This document shows, piece after piece, positions 50,968 to 60,189 of a DNA stretch of 64,000 bases. The DNA comes from an uncultured Poribacteria bacterium. Lineage in GTDB: Bacteria > Poribacteria > WGA-4E > WGA-3G. Position 1 is the first letter of the stretch. Every line of letters starts with the position of its first letter. The DNA lies in the NCBI GenBank assembly GCA_958295855.1, contig OY282383.1, positions 1,716,481-1,780,480 on the forward strand, given 5' to 3'. The position numbers were made by a program, and so were the translations under genes. Below the pieces are notes generated by a model, which ran no database searches, was not told where the DNA came from, and worked only from the letters and a program-made list of their open reading frames with translations.

Positions 50968-51696
50968 ATGCCTGATATTGTTGTGAAAACAGAAGATGTC
51001 GTCAAAGAATATCGGATGGGCTCGAACGTGCTTCGCGCTTTGGACGGCATCAATATTGAGATTGAACGCGGAGAATACATCTCATTGATGGGGCCGTCTG
51101 GGTCCGGCAAATCAACCCTTTTTAACATGATTGGCGCGCTCGACCAGCCGACTGAGGGACAAGTTTACATTGATAGCCAAAATATGTCGCACCTCTCACA
51201 AAGACAGATTGCAGCGTTCCGCTGTCACCGGGTAGGCTATATTTTCCAGAGTTACAACCTGTTGCCCGTGCGGAGCGCACACGGAAATGTAACGTTGCCG
51301 ATGATTTTTGCAGGCATTCCCGAAAAACAGCGCAATGAAAAGGCGGAGGAGCTGCTGGCCCGGGTCGGCTTAGGCGACAGGATGTATCACCTCCCTGATG
51401 AACTCTCAGGTGGACAGCGTCAACGTGTTGCCATCGCCAGAGCCCTTGCGAATGACCCGAGCATCATACTCGCAGATGAGCCCACAGCAAACCTGGATAC
51501 CATTACTGGGCGTGAGATTATCGACCTCATCAAACAGTTGAATAATGAGCAGGGCGTTACCGTGATTTCGGCAACGCATGATCTGAAAATGCTCGATGTC
51601 TCCGATCGGATTGTGGACATCCGCGACGGCCTCGTAGAGCGCATCCGGAATCGCGATGAGATTGAGATTGAAGTCGGTGAAGTTGGCGGTGAGTAA
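50968..51696 (+). CDS. LolD/MacB-type ABC transporter ATPase
   Basis: 242 residues. Walker A GPSGSGKST at 42-50, Q94 in YIFQSYNLLP, signature LSGGQ at 146-150, Walker B IILADEP at 166-172, H-loop SATHDLKM. The sequence style (AxFRCHRVGYIFQSYNLLP, QRVAIARAL) is characteristic of LolD/MacB/FtsE-type ATPases, so it partners the FtsX-like permease just upstream. Confidence 0.92.
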   Translation: MPDIVVKTEDVVKEYRMGSNVLRALDGINIEIERGEYISLMGPSGSGKSTLFNMIGALDQPTEGQVYIDSQNMSHLSQRQIAAFRCHRVGYIFQSYNLLPVRSAHGNVTLPMIFAGIPEKQRNEKAEELLARVGLGDRMYHLPDELSGGQRQRVAIARALANDPSIILADEPTANLDTITGREIIDLIKQLNNEQGVTVISATHDLKMLDVSDRIVDIRDGLVERIRNRDEIEIEVGEVGGE

Positions 51697-52031
51697 CCAG
51701 GCACATTTAGTTGTCTGCCTACGTGCTTACACAATTCCTATGCCCTGTAGGCTCGGTTCCCAACTGCACTCTCTATCGAAAAACCACTCAGTTTTCGATT
51801 TTCTGTCAGTTCTATAGGAGAAACCGCGATTGGGAGATTGTTCATACTTTCCACGGTGCTGGATTCAAATATGGTCCCCCCATGGAAAAACTGAATGCCT
51901 CTGAAGAATTTTTCTGCTAGTTGTTTTTGCCAAATGCCTTACTATTTTAATGCTTGATTGCACTGCTGAGACAGTTGCGGGACCGGCACTGTGGTTGGCA
52001 CGGCAATTATAGATGAAAGGAGAATTTAAGC
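51697..52031. other. Intergenic region with a possible terminator hairpin
   Basis: ATCGAAAA (51775-51782) and TTTTCGAT (51792-51799) form an 8-bp stem followed by TTTCTG, ~80 nt after the ABC pair; it could terminate that operon. No gene is seen. From here on the base composition becomes more AT-rich. Confidence 0.4.
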
Positions 52032-53726
52032 TTGTTGACTCGACCCGATTATTTTACCTTGGACCAACTACTTACAAAGCGTTTGTTTCGGATTCCTCAT
52101 TATCAGCGCGCTTACTCATGGCATTCCAAGCAGCGTGCTGATATGTTTAATGATATCAAGAAGCTTGAAGGGAAGTCAAAGGGTTTCCATTTTATGGCGA
52201 CCGTCGTAGGATTGCGTCGTAAGCCAATAACAATCATAGCTGATGAGTACAGCGTGATAGAAGTTGTAGATGGACAACAGCGGCTCACTACGCTCGTGCT
52301 TTTGCTTAAGGCGATTGAGCGAAAATTGAACTGTCAAAAGCCAAATGAGGAACCTGCGCGAGAACTGCAAAAACTTCTCGTCAAACAGGACGATGGAAGT
52401 CTAATTTTGCTACAGACAAATCATGACCGAAGCCAATATTTCTCTAATTTTCTTATATCTGGGGTCCGTCCGAACAATGAGAAAGAAGTCCAGACGCTCG
52501 CAGATCGCGAATTGTTAAGAGCAATACACGAATGCGAATCTTTTGTTGATAAATGGAACGATCCAATTGAACTGTTGAAGATAGTCAAGAATCAACTGAA
52601 GTTTGTGTTTCATGAAATTGATGACGAGTCAGCTGTCTATACGGTTTTTGAGGTTCTTAACAATAGAGGGCTTCACGTCTCTTGGTTGGATAGACTCAAG
52701 AGCAGGCTCATGTCAGTCGTCTTCGAGGACAATCAAGGCAATAGTGCTGAACATATCAGTGGCCTACATGGGATTTGGGGAAATATTTATGAGACTATCG
52801 GTCTTCGTCAAGGTCTAAGTACAGAAGCTTTAAGATTTGGAGCGACACTCAAATCACCTCGCCAAATCAGTAAACCTCTTGGTGAAGAAAGGGCTGTCGA
52901 GAGTCTTACTAAGCAAGTTGACGCGAATGCACTCAAAGCTCGTGAAGTTTCAAATTGGTTATTAGAAGTCACAAAAGCAGTCGATAAGTTCTTGGGAGAC
53001 ATGAAGCATTCCAGGGACACTGTAACCACAATTTCTCACGCGAGGCTGCTGGCGGTAGCAATCATTTTGCGAGGTTTTCCTTCTAATCAAGAAACAGAGT
53101 TTCTCGATCAATGGGAGAAAACAACATTCCGTATATTTGGGCTATGTGGAAAGGACGCGCGAACAGGGGTCGGCGATTATGTGAGAGTGGCGTGGGATAT
53201 ACGAAATAAGAAAGAGTTAAACACGGGTGAAATTCTGGATCGGATAGCGAATCTCGGTGCATCGCACAGCATTAGTGTGGTACTGAGTCAACTTGAAAAT
53301 CAGAATTGGTACGAGGGACGGGAGGAAAAACTTCGGTATCTGCTATTTCGTTACGAGGAGTATCTCGCGGAGCAGCAAGGACAGAAGTTTAATAACGAGC
53401 AATGGAGCCATATTTGGGAAGATTCTGCTTCTCGTTCGATTGAGCATATTCTACCACAGTCAAAAGGTAGTCAGGAACCCCTACAGGCCGGACAAGAAGG
53501 TATTTATGTCCATAGGCTTGGAAACCTAATGCTTTTGCCGCCAGGTCTCAATTCAGAGTTAGGTAGTCAAGAACCAAAGGTAAAAGTTAGTCGTTATCGA
53601 GACACCGGACTTCTCACTGCCGCAGAGGTAGCCCGAACGATTGAGGAGTACGACGGTTGGGGCATAGAGCAAATTAAAGAGCGGGAGCAAAGGCTGATAG
53701 AATGGATTCAGGAGAACTGGGGGTAA
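52032..53726 (+). CDS. DUF262/DUF1524 protein (GmrSD-like type IV restriction / defence)
   Basis: 564 residues from TTG 52032 (AAGGAG ~11 nt upstream). DUF262 (ParB/Srx-fold NTP-binding) shows IPHYQRAYSW at 21-30 and VDGQQRLTTL at 79-88. The C-terminal DUF1524 has SIEHILPQSKG and HRLGNLMLLPPG, an HNH-like nuclease core. GmrS and GmrD fused in one chain form modification-dependent nucleases that attack phages with glucosylated or other modified DNA. This single-chain form is solitary. Codon use is more AT-rich than neighbouring housekeeping genes, which fits acquisition as part of a defence island. Phage target unknown. Confidence 0.88.
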   Translation: MLTRPDYFTLDQLLTKRLFRIPHYQRAYSWHSKQRADMFNDIKKLEGKSKGFHFMATVVGLRRKPITIIADEYSVIEVVDGQQRLTTLVLLLKAIERKLNCQKPNEEPARELQKLLVKQDDGSLILLQTNHDRSQYFSNFLISGVRPNNEKEVQTLADRELLRAIHECESFVDKWNDPIELLKIVKNQLKFVFHEIDDESAVYTVFEVLNNRGLHVSWLDRLKSRLMSVVFEDNQGNSAEHISGLHGIWGNIYETIGLRQGLSTEALRFGATLKSPRQISKPLGEERAVESLTKQVDANALKAREVSNWLLEVTKAVDKFLGDMKHSRDTVTTISHARLLAVAIILRGFPSNQETEFLDQWEKTTFRIFGLCGKDARTGVGDYVRVAWDIRNKKELNTGEILDRIANLGASHSISVVLSQLENQNWYEGREEKLRYLLFRYEEYLAEQQGQKFNNEQWSHIWEDSASRSIEHILPQSKGSQEPLQAGQEGIYVHRLGNLMLLPPGLNSELGSQEPKVKVSRYRDTGLLTAAEVARTIEEYDGWGIEQIKEREQRLIEWIQENWG

Positions 53727-53957
53727 GGCTAATCCAAACTTGATCTGCGCGTCCAGCAGATTCTGTCCTTGGAGGTGAACTACATTCTGTAAGTGCCTTT
53801 TCTCTCTAGGGTTTATAGTAAAGCTCCAGAGTCATTCAGTTCTTCTATAGGAGCAATGTGTAAGTCTAGCGATGCCCTCGGTAGGAGCAGTCTCCAGATT
53901 GCGACTTATTCCATAGAATCAACAGAAAAACACAAACTGAATGGCTCGGTTATCGAA

Positions 53958-54989
53958 CTAGCATCCCTTCTCAATTTCAGACAGAAGCACAGGGCGGTTT
54001 TCGCGAAGCGAGCGCATGGCTGCAAAACCCATCACAACGGGCGCGCGCCCATCCTTTCCCGTAACCAGCGGTGGTGTATCCTCTCGAATACACGCGAAAA
54101 ACGCACGTAATTCCATCAGAAATGCCGCCTTGTAGCGCTCCACAAAAAAGTAGGGAGGCAATGCAGCACGGGTACCCTCACTCCCGCTAAAGGCGACGGT
54201 ATCTGTCAACGGATTTGCCGCCGTAACCATTCCCTTTGAGCCGAAGACCTCCACGCGCTGGTCGTAGCCGTAGACAGCCTCTCTGCTGTTATCAATAGTT
54301 GCGATAACTCCGTTTCGGAACTTTAAGGTGATAACGGCGGTGTCAATGTCGCCTGCCTCGCCGATTTGCGCATCGACGCGCACGCCGCCCGTTGCGTAAA
54401 TCTCAACCACCTCATCCCCGATAAGATAACGCGCCATATCAAAATCGTGAATAGTCATATCCAGAAAGATACCACCAGAAACTTTGACATACTCGATGGG
54501 GGGCGGTGCAGGATCTCGGCTAGTGATGCGGAGTATGTGCGGCTCGCCAATCTCCCCAGAGGCGATGGCTTCGCGCACCCGCCCGAAACTGGCATCAAAC
54601 CTGCGATTAAAACCGACCTGGAATTTAACGCCTGCTTTTTCTACAATAGCCAGAGTCTCATCAATCTGTTCCAAATCCAAGGAGATCGGTTTCTCACAAA
54701 AGATATGCTTCCCAGCCTTGGCGGCAGCTTGACTCATTTCAACATGCGTGTTGGTAGGGGCGGCGACAAGCACTGCTTCAATCTGTGCATCTGCCAACAG
54801 TACAGTGTAGTCGTTTGTCACCTTTGGTACATTAAACTGGTTCGCGAGGGTTTCTGTTCTGGCCCGGTTCAAACTGCAAATCGCAACTAGTTCCGCTTCG
54901 GGTATATTCTGGGCGAGGTGCTCAATGTGAAGTTGGCCGATACGCCCAGCACCAATAACGCCGACACTGATTTTTGAGCGTTTGTTCAT
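53958..54989 (-). CDS. iolG: Inositol 2-dehydrogenase-like Gfo/Idh/MocA oxidoreductase
   Basis: 343 residues. Rossmann GVIGAGRIGQLHIEHLAQ, CSLNRA at strand-2 end, and FCEKPISLDLEQID (EKP lysine). The C-terminal domain shows SGGIFLDMTIHDFDMARYLIGD, where D and H of the catalytic triad are in the DxxxHD arrangement typical of myo-inositol 2-dehydrogenase (IolG), and GYDQRVEVFGSKGM. Oxidises myo-inositol to scyllo-inosose with NAD. The methylmalonate-semialdehyde dehydrogenase (IolA-like) at 60.9 kb would complete the other end of inositol catabolism. Substrate assignment is by motif only. Confidence 0.8.
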   Translation of the reverse strand: MNKRSKISVGVIGAGRIGQLHIEHLAQNIPEAELVAICSLNRARTETLANQFNVPKVTNDYTVLLADAQIEAVLVAAPTNTHVEMSQAAAKAGKHIFCEKPISLDLEQIDETLAIVEKAGVKFQVGFNRRFDASFGRVREAIASGEIGEPHILRITSRDPAPPPIEYVKVSGGIFLDMTIHDFDMARYLIGDEVVEIYATGGVRVDAQIGEAGDIDTAVITLKFRNGVIATIDNSREAVYGYDQRVEVFGSKGMVTAANPLTDTVAFSGSEGTRAALPPYFFVERYKAAFLMELRAFFACIREDTPPLVTGKDGRAPVVMGFAAMRSLRENRPVLLSEIEKGC

Positions 54990-55260
54990 CAGAAATCTTT
55001 CCTAAATTATCCGCTGCGCGTCACTTGTGATTAAGCGCACTTTAATGAAGATTAAAAATCTAATAGGGTAATGGACGGTAATAATTATCTGAAGCAGGAT
55101 TTATTGCTAGCTCTTTGTCTATCTTGAAGTTAGGGGGATGCTTATTGAAACTGAACAAAGCCCCGTTATTTTTTTTATAACAAAGCACCTACAACCGATG
55201 GTTCTCCTATAGAATCGAATTGATATACGCCTTGTAGGAGCAGTGCCATAGTGCCTGCCC
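54990..55260. repeat. Intergenic region with a REP-like hairpin
   Basis: CTTGTAGGAGCAGTGCCATA and GTGCCTGCCCCTACAC (about 55229-55265) form an inverted repeat related to those near 13539 and 60783. No gene seen. Confidence 0.45.
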
Positions 55261-55476
55261 CTACACTTTCAGGACTATTTTGTTCGGTACAAGCCCCCGG
55301 GTATCTTTTGAATAAATCAGCGAGAGATATGAAATTTCGGAGGCGAATAGGGGCTCGTCATAGTGCATCTGGTTTATACCGATGACTTTGCCGCTTTGTA
55401 AAATCCTCTCTTGGCGAAGGACAGCAGTCAGCCTAGATGGGGTAGCCTCCTGCACTTTGGTTATCATTGTCCGCAT
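55261..55476 (-). pseudogene. Truncated N-terminus of a phosphotransferase-like gene (tentative)
   Basis: 71 residues. RLTAVLRQERILQSGKVIGI and EISYLSLIYSKDTRGLVPNK plus IVLKV resemble the first strands of ecdysteroid-kinase/aminoglycoside-phosphotransferase-like proteins (TxxLRxxGxL...LxYSxDAxxxxPxxxxLK). The stop falls right after this, so the kinase domain is missing. It may be a relic. The match is by recollection. Confidence 0.35.
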
Positions 55477-55508
55477 GCGTTGCTCCCGTGAAGTTGATGT
55501 TTATGACG

Positions 55509-56192
55509 CTACTGGTTCTCTTCTACCAGTTGCTTAAAATCCTCAATGAAATGCTCAAAAAGTTTGACATTGTCGCTCTCCTCAAGATTCTCCTTTGTTA
55601 GCACATACGTGCCATCAAGCTCTACTTCTGCAATGACCCGTGGCTTCCTTGCAGGATGTCTCTGCGTCAAGTCCTTGTCTGTATCAGGTGTAACCAGATA
55701 AACCTTGATGTGTGCTGTATTTTGACTTTCGAGAAGTTTGAGCTTCCAATAACCTGTTTGGGCGATTCGTTCTCTCAAAGAGGTTTTACTTGAGATTACA
55801 GCGATAACCTGAGAATTTTCAGGGTTGTAAACAATAATATCAGCATCAGGCAGACGCAACCCAAATTCGCCGTAATTAACAGTCACATTTCGCTTAACGG
55901 CATCTAATTGTTGAGGGAGTCGTACACTCTCTAATTTTTTGCCGTTAACCATTTTCAATCCGAGTGCTTCAATTGATTCCGTGATAATATATTGGATCAG
56001 TTTTTCAAAATTCTTTCCCTTAAAAGAACGCCAACTTTGCCCCTTGTCTTTGTGCGGTTCGTGCTCAGCAAGGTACGCTCCATGGCGTTCCTGAGCCTCC
56101 TGCAGGAATTCCTGAACGTATCTATAGGCTTCTTCACCTCTCCTCTCTTGCATTTCGTTATACAGTTTTTTCAAATCTTCAAAATTTCTCAC
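55509..56192 (-). CDS. BsaWI-like type II restriction endonuclease, copy 2
   Basis: 227 residues from GTG 56192. PD-(D/E)XK nuclease of the BsaWI family: LPDADIIVYNP (P115-D116) and VIAVISSKTSLRERIAQTGYWKLKL (S134-S-K136) give the catalytic core, with SWRSFKGKNFEKLIQYIITESIEALGLK as the family helix. BsaWI cuts W/CCGGW; specificity here is inferred only. It is a diverged duplicate of the copy at 56357-57037, with the same length and catalytic residues. Its upstream region carries a remnant of the methyltransferase 3' end (56202-56260). Last gene of the minus-strand R-M operon. Confidence 0.85.
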   Translation of the reverse strand: MRNFEDLKKLYNEMQERRGEEAYRYVQEFLQEAQERHGAYLAEHEPHKDKGQSWRSFKGKNFEKLIQYIITESIEALGLKMVNGKKLESVRLPQQLDAVKRNVTVNYGEFGLRLPDADIIVYNPENSQVIAVISSKTSLRERIAQTGYWKLKLLESQNTAHIKVYLVTPDTDKDLTQRHPARKPRVIAEVELDGTYVLTKENLEESDNVKLFEHFIEDFKQLVEENQ

Positions 56193-56201
56193 AGTTGCTC
56201 A

Positions 56202-56260
56202 TTCCTTTAACCGCATCCGGATAACGATGTACTCTGTCGGGTACGCTTCTGCGGTGGACG
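56202..56260 (-). pseudogene. Duplicated scar of the methyltransferase 3' end
   Basis: The minus strand reads AEAYPTEYIVI-RMR-LKE followed by a stop, matching the C-terminus AEAYPTEYIVIGLKE of the methyltransferase at 57044. The nuclease start follows at the same kind of spacing. So the unit methyltransferase-tail plus nuclease was duplicated in tandem. Confidence 0.85.
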
Positions 56261-56356
56261 AAACACGGTGCGAAACCTCGCTTTGTCGCTGACTGCCGCT
56301 GCGATACGGTGTAGGGGCTGTATAAAAGTACACCACATTCAAAGTGCACAAAGTAC

Positions 56357-57037
56357 TTAGTTTTTTTCTATCAGTTGCTTAAAATCCTCAATAAAATGCT
56401 CAAAAAGTTTGACATTGTCACTCTCCTCAAGATCGGCGTCCGTTAGGACATAAGTACCGTCAAGGTCAATCTCAACAATCGCTCTTCCCTTCTTTGGAAG
56501 ATATGTGCTTGTCAAGGTCCCATCTTCGTCAGGAGTGATAAAATAGACTTTGATGTGTGCTGTGTTCTCATCTTCCAATAATTTGAGCTTCCAATAACCT
56601 GTTTGGGCAATTCGTTCTCGCAATGTGACTTTGCTTGAGATGAGAGCGATGACTCTCCGATTTTGGGGGTTGTAAACGACAATGTCAACGTCAGGTAGAT
56701 GCAACCCAAATTCGCCATAATCAATTGCCAAATTTCGCTTAACTTGGCTCAGTTCTAGCGATAGGTTTTTACTCCGTTCTAACTTATTGCCATTGATTAC
56801 TTTCATACTGAGTGCTTCAATTGACTCCGTGATAATATGTTGAATCAGCTTCTCAAAATTCTTTCCCTTGAAAGCGCGCCAACTCTGTTCATGGTCTCCA
56901 TCAGGTTTGTCTTCTAAAAAATCCTGCTTATGACGTTCCTTCGCATCCTGCAAAATTTGGGAAACCGATTTGTAGGCTTCTTCCCCATCTCTCAGCTGCG
57001 TTTCTGCGTACATACTTTTCAAATCTTCAAAATTCAT
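56357..57037 (-). CDS. BsaWI-like type II restriction endonuclease, copy 1
   Basis: 226 residues, 6 nt after the methyltransferase stop. Same catalytic core as copy 2: LPDVDIVVYNP (P115-D116) and VIALISSKVTLRERIAQTGYWKLKL (S134-S-K136). Roughly two thirds of residues are identical by eye, with differences concentrated between residues 35-55 and 88-105 and in the PDEDGTLTSTYLPKKG loop. Both copies keep all catalytic residues, so they might form a heteromer or have different specificities. The start ATG follows AAGGAAT. Confidence 0.87.
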   Translation of the reverse strand: MNFEDLKSMYAETQLRDGEEAYKSVSQILQDAKERHKQDFLEDKPDGDHEQSWRAFKGKNFEKLIQHIITESIEALSMKVINGNKLERSKNLSLELSQVKRNLAIDYGEFGLHLPDVDIVVYNPQNRRVIALISSKVTLRERIAQTGYWKLKLLEDENTAHIKVYFITPDEDGTLTSTYLPKKGRAIVEIDLDGTYVLTDADLEESDNVKLFEHFIEDFKQLIEKN

Positions 57038-57043
57038 AGTGCC

Positions 57044-58357
57044 TTATTCCTTTAACCCGATAACAATGTACTCTGTTGGGTACGCTTCTGCGTCGGCTTT
57101 ATCCTTACTTGCAAATCGCCCTGTTTTTTCGTCCCTTTTCTGTGGAAGTATTTTCAGCGGGATTTCCCGTTTGATAAGCCGATCAAGTTTGAAGCCTGAG
57201 TATTGTAAAGACTCAGCGAATGCTTCGGCGTTAAGTATAGGAACGCCCCTTAGCTTTGTATTCCCGATGACATAGCAACACCTGCCGCCCGGTTTCAAAA
57301 TTCTGAAACTTTCGTTAAAGACCTCCTGCATGTCAATAAAGAAGGCTTCAATTTCCTTCGCCTTTTTTTTACTCTTGGGCACCATCCCATCAACAATCTC
57401 GGAGGCAATTTGACTCAATAGCGACTTGTCCTCGTACTGTTTGTAGGAAGTCCCAATGAACTGTTTCCTATACGCTTTCAGGTCATCCGCCAAATCCAGC
57501 CAGAGTGTTGAGAGTTGATGCACATCGGCATATTCATAACTTGTGACATAAGGACTTGAACTGATAATCAGATCAACGCTGTCATCAGGAACTGCCTGCG
57601 TTGTAGCCGAACCTATTTGGAGATTTAGGTAATTATCCGGGTTGTCTTTAACCTGAGGCAGCACAACGTCGTAAAATTGTGCATTTCCCCTCAGCATTTT
57701 CAAAAGGTGTCTTTTGATAGCATGATAGGGAGGCGTAGGCCGCTTTTTCATATCTCGCGTGGGTTTGGTGCTGCCTTGGCTCCAAATTGAACACGTTTTG
57801 AGCACATGACTGAACGCAACAAGAAGAAAAGACTGAACAACCGGGTCTGTTTCAGCAAGGATTAAGGATAGAATTTTTCCAAGTTTGTCCCGTACCGATC
57901 CAGTAAACCAATAGTCAATCCTTTCTAAGTGTTTCTCCGGAATGTGCGGCTTTACCTGACTGACTTGAAAAAAACCTGGTGCTTCCTCAAAACAAGAAAT
58001 TTGTGATAGAAATCGCTTTACCTTTTCCTCAAGGTAGTCAGGGTGAATTGCTTGCGCTTTCGCTCCAGTGACCAAATGTGCAACTTTATTAATGTCTGTC
58101 CCACTCGCGTGAAATCCGCGCGATATCGCGCTAACAACGGTCGTCCCGCATCCCATAAACGGGTCGTTTATGCTAGCAGGTTCGTTAGTTATGTAAGTAT
58201 CCATCAGACGCTCAACAAGCTGCGGAATAAACTTGGCAGGGTAACGGTGATAGCCGTGCGTCCATTTCCCAGTATCTGATGGCTTGCAGCCAGTGAACGA
58301 CCACGGTTTGTCAACGGGTGTCTGGTTGAACCATTCAAGAATTTCGCTCGGTGACAT
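57044..58357 (-). CDS. DNA methyltransferase (probably N4-cytosine) of the BsaWI-like R-M system
   Basis: 437 residues. SAM-binding motif I DPFMGCGTT at 65-73 and catalytic motif IV SSPYVTSYEY from 267 (SSPY rather than TSPPY), the form found in m4C methyltransferases of the TRM11/THUMP-like branch. Other marks: YPAKFIPQLVERL before motif I, ILKPGGRCCYVIGNTK, and GFKLDRLIKREIPLKILP at the end. It should protect the same site cut by the two nucleases. First gene of the operon, with its own promoter (58395-58424). Confidence 0.88.
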   Translation of the reverse strand: MSPSEILEWFNQTPVDKPWSFTGCKPSDTGKWTHGYHRYPAKFIPQLVERLMDTYITNEPASINDPFMGCGTTVVSAISRGFHASGTDINKVAHLVTGAKAQAIHPDYLEEKVKRFLSQISCFEEAPGFFQVSQVKPHIPEKHLERIDYWFTGSVRDKLGKILSLILAETDPVVQSFLLVAFSHVLKTCSIWSQGSTKPTRDMKKRPTPPYHAIKRHLLKMLRGNAQFYDVVLPQVKDNPDNYLNLQIGSATTQAVPDDSVDLIISSSPYVTSYEYADVHQLSTLWLDLADDLKAYRKQFIGTSYKQYEDKSLLSQIASEIVDGMVPKSKKKAKEIEAFFIDMQEVFNESFRILKPGGRCCYVIGNTKLRGVPILNAEAFAESLQYSGFKLDRLIKREIPLKILPQKRDEKTGRFASKDKADAEAYPTEYIVIGLKE

Positions 58358-58394
58358 GAATTGGACTCCACTCCTACTTTGTAGTGATTAAATC

Positions 58395-58424
58395 AGTATA
58401 TCATAACAATTTGGTGTATGTCAA
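58395..58424 (-). promoter_or_regulatory. Promoter of the R-M operon
   Basis: On the minus strand TTGACA (58424-58419), 18 nt, TATACT (58400-58395), ~38 nt before ATG 58357. No control-protein (C-box) repeats are visible. Confidence 0.6.
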
Positions 58425-58996
58425 TAGAAAAAAGATAGACAATCATGGATGTCAACCGAATTTGATGCCTTACGAGTTTCGCATCCCTTTTCATTGACTA
58501 TCGAATAAGCACTTAATAACCCACTTGAAGACAGCGGGCCCCAATTCCACAAGGACTTCTATCAACATACCGAAATCATTCTGCGATGAGGAATAGTTAT
58601 CGGTTGCCGGTTCCCGGTTTTCGGTAAGAGGCTTCTGACGCGTGTCAGAAGGCTGAGTACCGTTGCACTGCTTGTTAGAAAATAATCCGCCCAATGCCAA
58701 TGTCTCCTAGAAAAGTAAGCGAGAATTTAATTGATAGCTTCGGCTTCTTGACGAATCCGTGTTTCCGTTGGCGGATCAAAAGCCGCCTCAAACAACAAGT
58801 ATCAAGGTAAATTTTCCAGAATTGCAAATCGGTTTGCACGTGTGTATCCAGAGGCTCCGTTCGGTAATTTTTTCTATCGTACACTCATGTAATACAAAGC
58901 AAGATAGCCTGCCCAATTAGCATATCATACCAAGGGCACAGATATCAAGTGAAAAATCAACTATGGGTTCGATCATTTGCTAGCTGACATGCTGTA
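58425..58996. other. ~570-nt region without a supported gene
   Basis: Holds a repeat containing CTTCTGAC-GCGT-GTCAGAAG (58628-58647), a perfect 8-bp stem, inside a block (GGTTGCCGGTTCCCGGTTTT) typical of dispersed non-coding repeats. Two small minus-strand frames (58491-58700, 58675-58884) look like read-through of this repeat and have no start signals. Confidence 0.5.
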
Positions 58997-59764
58997 TCAG
59001 AATAAACGCAATTGATTCGCTACCAGACTTACCCGTTCTTTGGCAAGCGTGCAGTAACCTTTGTCAACTTCAATGCCAATGCCCCGGCGTTGGTTTAAAT
59101 GGGCAACAACCAACGTTGTGCCGCTTCCAACAAATGGATCGAGGACTGTATCATCAACGTAACTAAAGAGTTTGATACAGCGGCGCGGCAGCTCAGCCGG
59201 AAACGGCGCAGGGTGCCCGATGCGTTTCTTGCTCTCACCGGGAAATGTCCAGAGGCCGTTTGTCCACTCCATAAACTCCTCCTTGTTCATATCCGATTGT
59301 CCGCTACCGCTTGTTTTCTTCCACCTCTCTTTGTAGAGAACTAGGATGAGTTCAACGGGAGCAATGACATAAGGCGCGGATGCCTTCAGCCATGAGCCCC
59401 AGGCGGTTCTTCTGGAGATATTGCCCTCGTTCCAGACGATGGTAGAGTGATAGTGAAAGCCGAGCGCGGTTGCCAGCTTCGTCAGGTCTGCGCCGACGTG
59501 TTGCTGCCCACCTTTGTTTTTGTCCAAAGGGATATTGAGACAGAAGCGGCCGTCTGGCTTCAGCCATTGGAGACATCGGGAAAACCATTCTTCGGAAAAA
59601 GCGAGGTAGTCAGCGTAAGAGAGATTATCGTCATTTGCGTTGTATTTTATGTCAACGTTATAGGGTGGCGAGGTGACGATGAGATCGATGCTATCTTTTT
59701 CTACTGCGCGCGTCGTCAGCACATTCTCGTTGATGATTGTGACTGTCTCGTTGCGGAAAAACAC
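58997..59764 (-). CDS. Site-specific DNA methyltransferase (TSPPY, beta-class)
   Basis: 255 residues. Catalytic TSPPYNVDI at 31-39 comes before the SAM motif DPFVGSGTT at 209-217, the order of beta-class N6-adenine/N4-cytosine enzymes. GRFCLNIPLDKNKGGQQHV and PVELILVLYKERWKK are usual neighbours. No nuclease gene is adjacent, and the BsaWI-like operon already has its own methyltransferase, so this one may be an orphan regulator or the remainder of another R-M system. Promoter TTGCTT (59834-59829)/TATTAT (59811-59806) with 17-nt spacing lies just upstream. Confidence 0.9.
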   Translation of the reverse strand: MFFRNETVTIINENVLTTRAVEKDSIDLIVTSPPYNVDIKYNANDDNLSYADYLAFSEEWFSRCLQWLKPDGRFCLNIPLDKNKGGQQHVGADLTKLATALGFHYHSTIVWNEGNISRRTAWGSWLKASAPYVIAPVELILVLYKERWKKTSGSGQSDMNKEEFMEWTNGLWTFPGESKKRIGHPAPFPAELPRRCIKLFSYVDDTVLDPFVGSGTTLVVAHLNQRRGIGIEVDKGYCTLAKERVSLVANQLRLF

Positions 59765-59805
59765 ATTTTTTTGCCTTGTTTTGTTATTACTTATTATTTA
59801 TTAAT

Positions 59806-59834
59806 ATAATACACTAAAAATTACCGGAAAGCAA
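59806..59834 (-). promoter_or_regulatory. Promoter of the TSPPY methyltransferase
   Basis: Minus strand TTGCTT, 17 nt, TATTAT, ~42 nt before the ATG at 59764. Confidence 0.55.
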
Positions 59835-60189
59835 ATTAATTTTTGTATTTTTTTAACAGCTGCTATATACATTTTGCCCTTACAAGGAAACCCAAAACGA
59901 ACTGCCTCTGGACATGCAATAGTGGTATTTATTGTAAGGGCGGGGCCCCGTCTCCGCCCGGCTTTGTTTTTGGCAAATGCTTCGGTTACAGAGACGCGCT
60001 CTGCCGCGACAAGTTCAGACAGCCAACGTCATCTTTTCAAACAAGTGCATTGGTATTAAATTCTTAAACTTGAAAAATCGAACTTTTTTTCAACGCATCT
60101 GACTAAAGAAGCGAAACCAAAATGGAAACGTCCGTGATTAAAGATAAATGGACATTCACTCAATTAAGATTTGAATAGGAGAAACAAAA
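59835..60189. other. Intergenic region with GTAAGGGC-family REP
   Basis: REP-like copy at 59932-59962 (GGGCGGGGCC paired with GTCTCCGCCC). No gene seen. Ends in the ribosome site (ATAGGAGAA) of the gene at 60190. Confidence 0.5.

Noticed and set aside
58491..58884. Two small minus-strand frames after the R-M operon
   Set aside because: The sequence includes a dispersed repeat that reads as TENREPATDN, and there are no ribosome sites.
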